Origin: Campylobacteraceae bacterium
Lineage (GTDB): Bacteria; Campylobacterota; Campylobacteria; Campylobacterales; BB28
NCBI GenBank assembly: GCA_016744535.1
Contig: JADGEE010000015.1
Span: 1 to 40,610 of the forward strand
Direction of reading: 5' to 3'
DNA length: 40,610 bases
The notes under the pieces are model-generated. The model was not told the origin of the DNA. It saw only the letters and a program-made list of their open reading frames with translations, and did no database searches. The translations under genes were made by a program, and so were the position numbers. Of this stretch, positions 37,296 to 40,610 are shown piece by piece (within the stretch, counting starts at the first letter, position 1; the number at the start of each line of letters is the position of its first letter).

Positions 37296-37304
37296 ACTTT
37301 AGCA
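37296..37304 (-). promoter_or_regulatory. Candidate -10 box of the YihY gene
   Basis: Minus-strand TGCTAAAGT, one mismatch to the TGnTAnAAT box, about 23 bases before the ATG. Confidence 0.35.
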
Positions 37305-37353
37305 GATAAATTGTAAATTGCAACTTATCTTAAGAAAATTCAATAATCTATTT

Positions 37354-37362
37354 AGCTAAAAT
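37354..37362 (+). promoter_or_regulatory. Candidate -10 box of tpx
   Basis: AGCTAAAAT, 28 bases before the tpx ATG. It differs from the local consensus only in the first base. Confidence 0.4.
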
Positions 37363-37390
37363 ATCTTAAAAAATAGAAAAGGAGTTTTTA

Positions 37391-37897
37391 ATGGCTACTA
37401 CAAAATTAAAGGGAAACTTAGTAAACTTAAGTGGAAATGATGTAAATATTGGAGATAAAGCACCTGAAGTTACTTTAATTGGTACAGATTTGACTGAAGT
37501 TAAAGTTGGTGGAGAGAGTGATAAGACGCAACTTTTAGTTATAGTTCCATCTCTTGATACTGATGTTTGTGCAACAGAGACTAGGACTTTTAATAAACAA
37601 ATTTCTATGTTTGGAACAGTTGATATAATAGTCGCTTCAATGGATTTACCTTTTGCTTCAAAGAGATTTTGCTCAACTGAGGGAATTGATGATTTAACAG
37701 TAACAAGTGATTATGTCGATAAAGAACTTGGAAAAGCTTATGGAGTCTTAATTGCTGATGGTGTATTAAAAGGGCTTTTAGCTAGAGCTATTTTTGTAAT
37801 TAATGAAGAGGGTATAGTTACATATAAAGAGATAGTTGAAGAGATTACAAGTGAGCCAAATTATGATAAAGTAGTTGAAGCTATAAAAGATGCTTAA
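37391..37897 (+). CDS. tpx: Thiol peroxidase, atypical 2-Cys peroxiredoxin
   Basis: Reduces hydroperoxides using thioredoxin. It has 168 residues, as in the family. The peroxidatic cysteine is C60 in LDTDVCATETRTF and the resolving cysteine is C94 in KRFCSTEGI, the spacing expected for Tpx. AAAAGGAG lies seven bases before the ATG. It stands alone between a promoter box and a terminator, next to a hemerythrin protein. Confidence 0.97.
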   Translation: MATTKLKGNLVNLSGNDVNIGDKAPEVTLIGTDLTEVKVGGESDKTQLLVIVPSLDTDVCATETRTFNKQISMFGTVDIIVASMDLPFASKRFCSTEGIDDLTVTSDYVDKELGKAYGVLIADGVLKGLLARAIFVINEEGIVTYKEIVEEITSEPNYDKVVEAIKDA

Positions 37898-37902
37898 TAA
37901 AT

Positions 37903-37931
37903 AGTAGGATTTATCCTACTTAATATATTTT
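37903..37931 (+). terminator. Terminator after tpx
   Basis: AGTAGGA-TTTA-TCCTACT followed by TAATATATTTTT, beginning six bases after the tpx stop. Confidence 0.75.
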
Positions 37932-37949
37932 TATAAAAGAGGGTATATT

Positions 37950-38759
37950 ATGAGAGAAAAAGAGATAGAGTTAAGTGATTTATATGTTTTATATGAAGTA
38001 TGTGCTGATAATAAAATTATTTTTGTAAATAGTGCTTTTTGTAAACTTGCTAACTATAATAAATCTGAAATTATAGGTATGCCTCATCATAATATTAGAG
38101 ACTCTAATATGCCAATTTCTATTTTAAGAGATTTAGAGGAATCTATAAGTATAAAGGGTTTTTGGGAAGGTTTAATTAAATATATATCTAAAAATGGTAA
38201 TTTGTATTGGTTGCATATAATCGCACTTAAAAAAGTAAATAACTCTAAAGAATCTTTTCTATTTATAGGATTAAAGCCGACTAAATTTGAAATTAAAGAA
38301 GTTGAATATAATTTTAGTGATTCTACCTTTAAAGAGGAAGAGCATAATATTAAAGAGTTAGTTAGTTGGAGTGATGCACTTAGTGTCGGTTTTGCCCCAA
38401 TTGATACACACCATAAAAATTTAGTTGATTTATTAAATAGATTAAATAGTGCAACTCTAAGTGGAAAAGGACGACGAGTAATAGAGAATATTTTAAATGA
38501 GTTAGCAGAGTATACAGTTTATCACTTCGGATATGAAGAGGAGCAGATGCAAAAATTTAATTATCCAAATTTTGATGAGCATAAAGAGGAACATACCACT
38601 TTTGTAAGTCAAGTAACTGATTTTATCAATAAATTTAAATTAGGTGAATCTAATTTAGATGAGGATATTTTAAACTTTTTGATAAAATGGTTATCTAATC
38701 ATATATTAGGAACTGATAAGAAATTAGGAGGATATTTATCTCCATCTAAAATATTATAA
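37950..38759 (+). CDS. PAS-hemerythrin protein
   Basis: 269 residues in two parts. About 10-110 is an Aer-type PAS domain (KIIFVNSAFCKLANYNKSEI, GMPHHNIRDSNMP, GFWEGLIKYISKNGNLYW), which in Aer binds FAD. About 138-262 is a bacteriohemerythrin domain with all seven diiron ligands visible: H155, H192, E196, H211, H215, H251, D256. It would bind oxygen reversibly and may sense redox or oxygen. There is no output domain (no MCP, kinase or GGDEF), so it must signal through a partner or simply deliver oxygen. Start ATG with AGAGGGTATATT upstream. Confidence 0.92.
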   Translation: MREKEIELSDLYVLYEVCADNKIIFVNSAFCKLANYNKSEIIGMPHHNIRDSNMPISILRDLEESISIKGFWEGLIKYISKNGNLYWLHIIALKKVNNSKESFLFIGLKPTKFEIKEVEYNFSDSTFKEEEHNIKELVSWSDALSVGFAPIDTHHKNLVDLLNRLNSATLSGKGRRVIENILNELAEYTVYHFGYEEEQMQKFNYPNFDEHKEEHTTFVSQVTDFINKFKLGESNLDEDILNFLIKWLSNHILGTDKKLGGYLSPSKIL

Positions 38760-38770
38760 TTTAAATCAAA

Positions 38771-38846
38771 TGGTGACCCGTGTTGGATTCGAACCAACGG
38801 CCCATTCCTTAAAAGGGAATTGCTCTACCAACTGAGCTAACGGGTC
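38771..38846 (-). tRNA. tRNA-Lys (UUU), distal copy
   Basis: Folds as a 76-base cloverleaf with encoded CCA. Acceptor GACCCGT pairs with ACGGGTC. The anticodon loop CTTTTAA gives UUU, and GGTTCGAATCC is the T arm. It is identical to the copy at 39216-39291 and is the last gene of the array. Confidence 0.97.
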
Positions 38847-38917
38847 ATTATAAACTAATACAATAAACGAAAACTTAAAAAATTTGATATTTATTAAAAA
38901 TTTTGATTTTTTAAAAA

Positions 38918-38994
38918 TGGCGGAGCGGACGGGATTCGAACCCGCGACCCCCTGCGTGACAGGCAGGTATTCTAACCAGCTGAACTACCGCTCC
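38918..38994 (-). tRNA. tRNA-Asp (GUC)
   Basis: 77 bases with encoded CCA. Acceptor GGAGCGG pairs with CCGCTCC. The anticodon loop CTGTCAC gives GUC, and the T arm is GGGTTCGAATCCC. Confidence 0.97.
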
Positions 38995-39001
38995 AAAAAA
39001 G

Positions 39002-39077
39002 TGGTGGTCGATAGAAGACTCGAACTTCTGACGTCCACCTTGTAAGGGTGGCGCTCTACCAACTGAGCTAATCGACC
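39002..39077 (-). tRNA. tRNA-Val (UAC)
   Basis: 76 bases with encoded CCA. Acceptor GGTCGAT pairs with ATCGACC. The anticodon stem CCACC/GGTGG encloses CTTACAA, giving UAC. Confidence 0.97.
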
Positions 39078-39084
39078 GAAATAG

Positions 39085-39160
39085 TGGCGACCCCAAGGGG
39101 ATTTGAACCCCTGTTACCGCCGTGAAAGGGCGGGGTCCTAGGCCACTAGACGATGGGGTC
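39085..39160 (-). tRNA. tRNA-Glu (UUC)
   Basis: 76 bases with encoded CCA. Acceptor GACCCCA pairs with TGGGGTC. The anticodon stem CCGCC/GGCGG encloses CTTTCAC, giving UUC. Confidence 0.97.
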
Positions 39161-39169
39161 ATCGTTTTT

Positions 39170-39215
39170 TTTAAATAAAGTTTAAACTCTTATTTAAATT
39201 TAAACTTTATTTAAA
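39170..39215. repeat. 17-bp inverted repeat in the tRNA spacer
   Basis: TTTAAATAAAGTTTAAA and its exact complement flank a 12-base loop, filling nearly the whole spacer between tRNA-Glu and the proximal tRNA-Lys. All but two bases of each arm... are A or T. It may mark an RNA processing site or a duplication junction. Confidence 0.6.
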
Positions 39216-39291
39216 TGGTGACCCGTGTTGGATTCGAACCAACGGCCCATTCCTTAAAAGGGAATTGCTCTACCAACTGAGCTAACGGGTC
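39216..39291 (-). tRNA. tRNA-Lys (UUU), proximal copy
   Basis: First gene of the array, 76 bases with encoded CCA and anticodon UUU, identical base for base to the distal copy at 38771-38846. It begins about 20 bases after the -10 box of the operon promoter. Confidence 0.97.
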
Positions 39292-39312
39292 ATCTTTCGT
39301 AATGTGGGTGGA

Positions 39313-39341
39313 ATTATATATAAAATTATTTAATTTGTCAA
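39313..39341 (-). promoter_or_regulatory. Consensus sigma-70 promoter of the tRNA operon
   Basis: On the minus strand TTGACA and TATAAT are separated by exactly 17 bases, a perfect match to the sigma-70 consensus. It drives Lys-Glu-Val-Asp-Lys. It is the only promoter in the window with a full -35 box that I found. Confidence 0.9.
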
Positions 39342-39369
39342 GGGGTTTTTGAAAAAAAATTAAAATTTT

Positions 39370-40455
39370 TTAGAAAAGGTCATCTCTTGCTATTTCTACT
39401 AGCATCATAATGGCGTAATAAGCTGATTGTTCTTGAATATGATTTCTATCTCCATTAAATTTCATTCTAGAAATTAACTCTTCATTACTTTTTCTATTTT
39501 TTACTCCAATAAATACAGTTCCAATGGGTTTCTCTTTCGTTCCTCCACTAGGTCCAGCCACTCCACTAACTGCAATTGCATAATCTGCACTAGTTGCGTC
39601 AATAACTCCTCTTAGCATATCTTTTATTACTGCCTCACTAACAGCTCCAAAATTCTCTAAATTTTCATTTTTAACCGCTAACCAACCATTTTTAATTCGA
39701 TTTGAATAAGTTACCAAACTTCCCTCTAACATATCACTAGCACCTGATTGTTTTGTAAACATAGATACTAAAAGACCACCTGTACAAGATTCTGCAAAAG
39801 TTATATTTTTACCTAAAATCCCAAATTTTTCCACTATATATTTAATTATATCATCTGTAGCAATTATTTTATTTGGTAAAATCTCTTTTGCTTTTTCTAC
39901 AAATTGAGATACTCTTCCAAAATTCTTAGCTTTAACTAATATCTTTGTCCATCCCTCTATAAATTTATATGTAAAAAGTTCAGCTTCAAACTCTTCTGTA
40001 ATTGAAGAGAGTAAAATTTCACTAGATTTCTCATCTATTCCAAAAATATTCAGAGTTGTGTCCACTTTTTTACTATTTAAAAGTATTTCAGGAAGTTTTT
40101 CACTCTCTTTAATAGCTAAGACATTTATTAGTTTTTCTTGAAACTCTATTACAAATGAATTTTTTATATAAGGTTCAGCTTTAAGTGGAATCTCCATTCC
40201 ATATCTCTCTTTTGTACTATCATTTGTTAAATTTACTAAAAATAGTGAAATTTTATTAAAATTATCTCTATTTGAGAGAATTAGTATATTTTTGCTTTCA
40301 TTTATAATATTTGTAATTTTAGTTTCGTTTATATCATTTAAATAAATTATTAAATCAATACTCTTTAATGCATCTTTTATTTCTCTAATAATGTAATTAT
40401 TAAAAATTTCATTTAACTTGAAAATTTCCCCAATAACTATCAAACTATTTCCCAT
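39370..40455 (-). CDS. CinA-family protein with PncC amidohydrolase domain
   Basis: 361 residues. The C-terminal ~155 residues are a clear CinA/PncC nicotinamide-nucleotide amidohydrolase domain: ITFAESCTGGLLVSMFT, GSLVTYSNRIKNGWLAV, AIAVSGVAGPSGGTKEKPIG and TVFIGVKNR. The domain turns NMN into nicotinate mononucleotide. The N-terminal part would match the MoaB-like domain of CinA but is short and poorly conserved; only VIGEIFKLNE recalls the usual VGTELLLGQ start, and its catalytic features are not visible. GAGGCTAAAAA precedes the ATG. It lies downstream of its own extended -10 promoter. Confidence 0.88.
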   Translation of the reverse strand: MGNSLIVIGEIFKLNEIFNNYIIREIKDALKSIDLIIYLNDINETKITNIINESKNILILSNRDNFNKISLFLVNLTNDSTKERYGMEIPLKAEPYIKNSFVIEFQEKLINVLAIKESEKLPEILLNSKKVDTTLNIFGIDEKSSEILLSSITEEFEAELFTYKFIEGWTKILVKAKNFGRVSQFVEKAKEILPNKIIATDDIIKYIVEKFGILGKNITFAESCTGGLLVSMFTKQSGASDMLEGSLVTYSNRIKNGWLAVKNENLENFGAVSEAVIKDMLRGVIDATSADYAIAVSGVAGPSGGTKEKPIGTVFIGVKNRKSNEELISRMKFNGDRNHIQEQSAYYAIMMLVEIARDDLF

Positions 40456-40478
40456 TTTTTAGCCTCTTCTTTTTGATT

Positions 40479-40487
40479 ATTATAACA
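40479..40487 (-). promoter_or_regulatory. Extended -10 promoter of the CinA-family gene
   Basis: Minus-strand TGTTATAAT, 23 bases before the ATG. It fits the TGnTAnAAT consensus exactly. Confidence 0.6.
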
Positions 40488-40549
40488 AAAAATTAAAACA
40501 TTGAAAGAATATTGAAGTGATATTAAATATTTTTAAAGTATTTTTAAAA

Positions 40550-40555
40550 TATAAT
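40550..40555 (+). promoter_or_regulatory. Candidate -10 box pointing out of the window
   Basis: TATAAT in an A/T-rich stretch, directed towards a gene beyond the right edge. No open frame is visible in the remaining 55 bases. Confidence 0.3.
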
Positions 40556-40610
40556 GCCTTTTATAACAAAGGGGTGGTTATTTAATTTAAATACCTCAAT
40601 AATATACTAT

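Noticed and set aside
38911-39162. Open frame of 83 codons on the minus strand
   Set aside because: It lies entirely over the tRNA-Asp, tRNA-Val and tRNA-Glu genes; the apparent protein is translated tRNA sequence.
38771-39291. The duplicate tRNA-Lys genes as att sites of an integrated element
   Set aside because: Only tRNA genes lie between them, with no integrase or cargo.

Overview
The window is a stretch of AT-rich bacterial chromosome (roughly 30% G+C by eye). Gene content points to the Campylobacterota (Epsilonproteobacteria). The evidence is the order ferredoxin - ndk - DUF177 - rpmF - plsX - fabH, a short Mfd of 983 residues, TTG starts on several housekeeping genes, and extended -10 promoters (TGnTAnAAT) that mostly lack a -35 box. 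I cannot name the genus; a free-living relative of Sulfurimonas, Arcobacter or Thiovulum would fit.

Layout. Positions 0.2-6.5 kb hold a chemotaxis receptor translationally coupled to an SCO-like redox protein, yebC, an unrecognised 701-residue protein and an MFS exporter. Positions 6.6-20.2 kb are a housekeeping block: 2-Cys peroxiredoxin, metK, ferredoxin, ndk, DUF177, rpmF, plsX, fabH, trpS, two tiny paralogous Cys/His proteins, serS, a membrane TPR protein, two very small membrane proteins (one frameshifted) and mfd. Positions 20.2-28.0 kb form an accessory region, nearly all on the minus strand. It has a cupin, a Tat-exported DUF1501 protein overlapping a DUF1800 protein, a DUF4160/DUF2442 pair, DUF1566 surface proteins, a second pair of tiny membrane proteins, an XRE regulator remnant and a decayed second copy of the DUF1800 gene. 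This region shows duplication, in-frame interruption and gene decay. Positions 28.1-30.5 kb carry a stand-alone C-terminal half of carbamoyl-phosphate synthase (split carB) and an orphan FrdB/SdhB-like iron-sulfur protein. Positions 30.5-36.5 kb carry a candidate structured RNA and two large exported proteins with Ig-like repeats. Positions 36.5-40.5 kb carry a YihY/BrkB membrane protein, tpx, a PAS-hemerythrin protein, a five-tRNA operon (Lys-Glu-Val-Asp-Lys) behind a consensus sigma-70 promoter, and a CinA-family protein.

How the genes connect. The housekeeping block combines fatty-acid/phospholipid initiation (plsX, fabH), translation (rpmF, trpS, serS, tRNAs) and nucleotide supply (ndk, carB). 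Several genes deal with oxygen and peroxide: AhpC-type Prx, Tpx, hemerythrin, the SCO protein and possibly the His-rich chemoreceptor. The least described theme is a W/G-rich module of about 50-60 residues (GWNLxG ... W ... GxGFWxK). It recurs in the DUF1800 protein, the DUF1566 protein and the 733-residue exported protein, and its coding sequence survives in the decayed DUF1800 copy. This suggests a shared extracytoplasmic system built around DUF1800/DUF1501.
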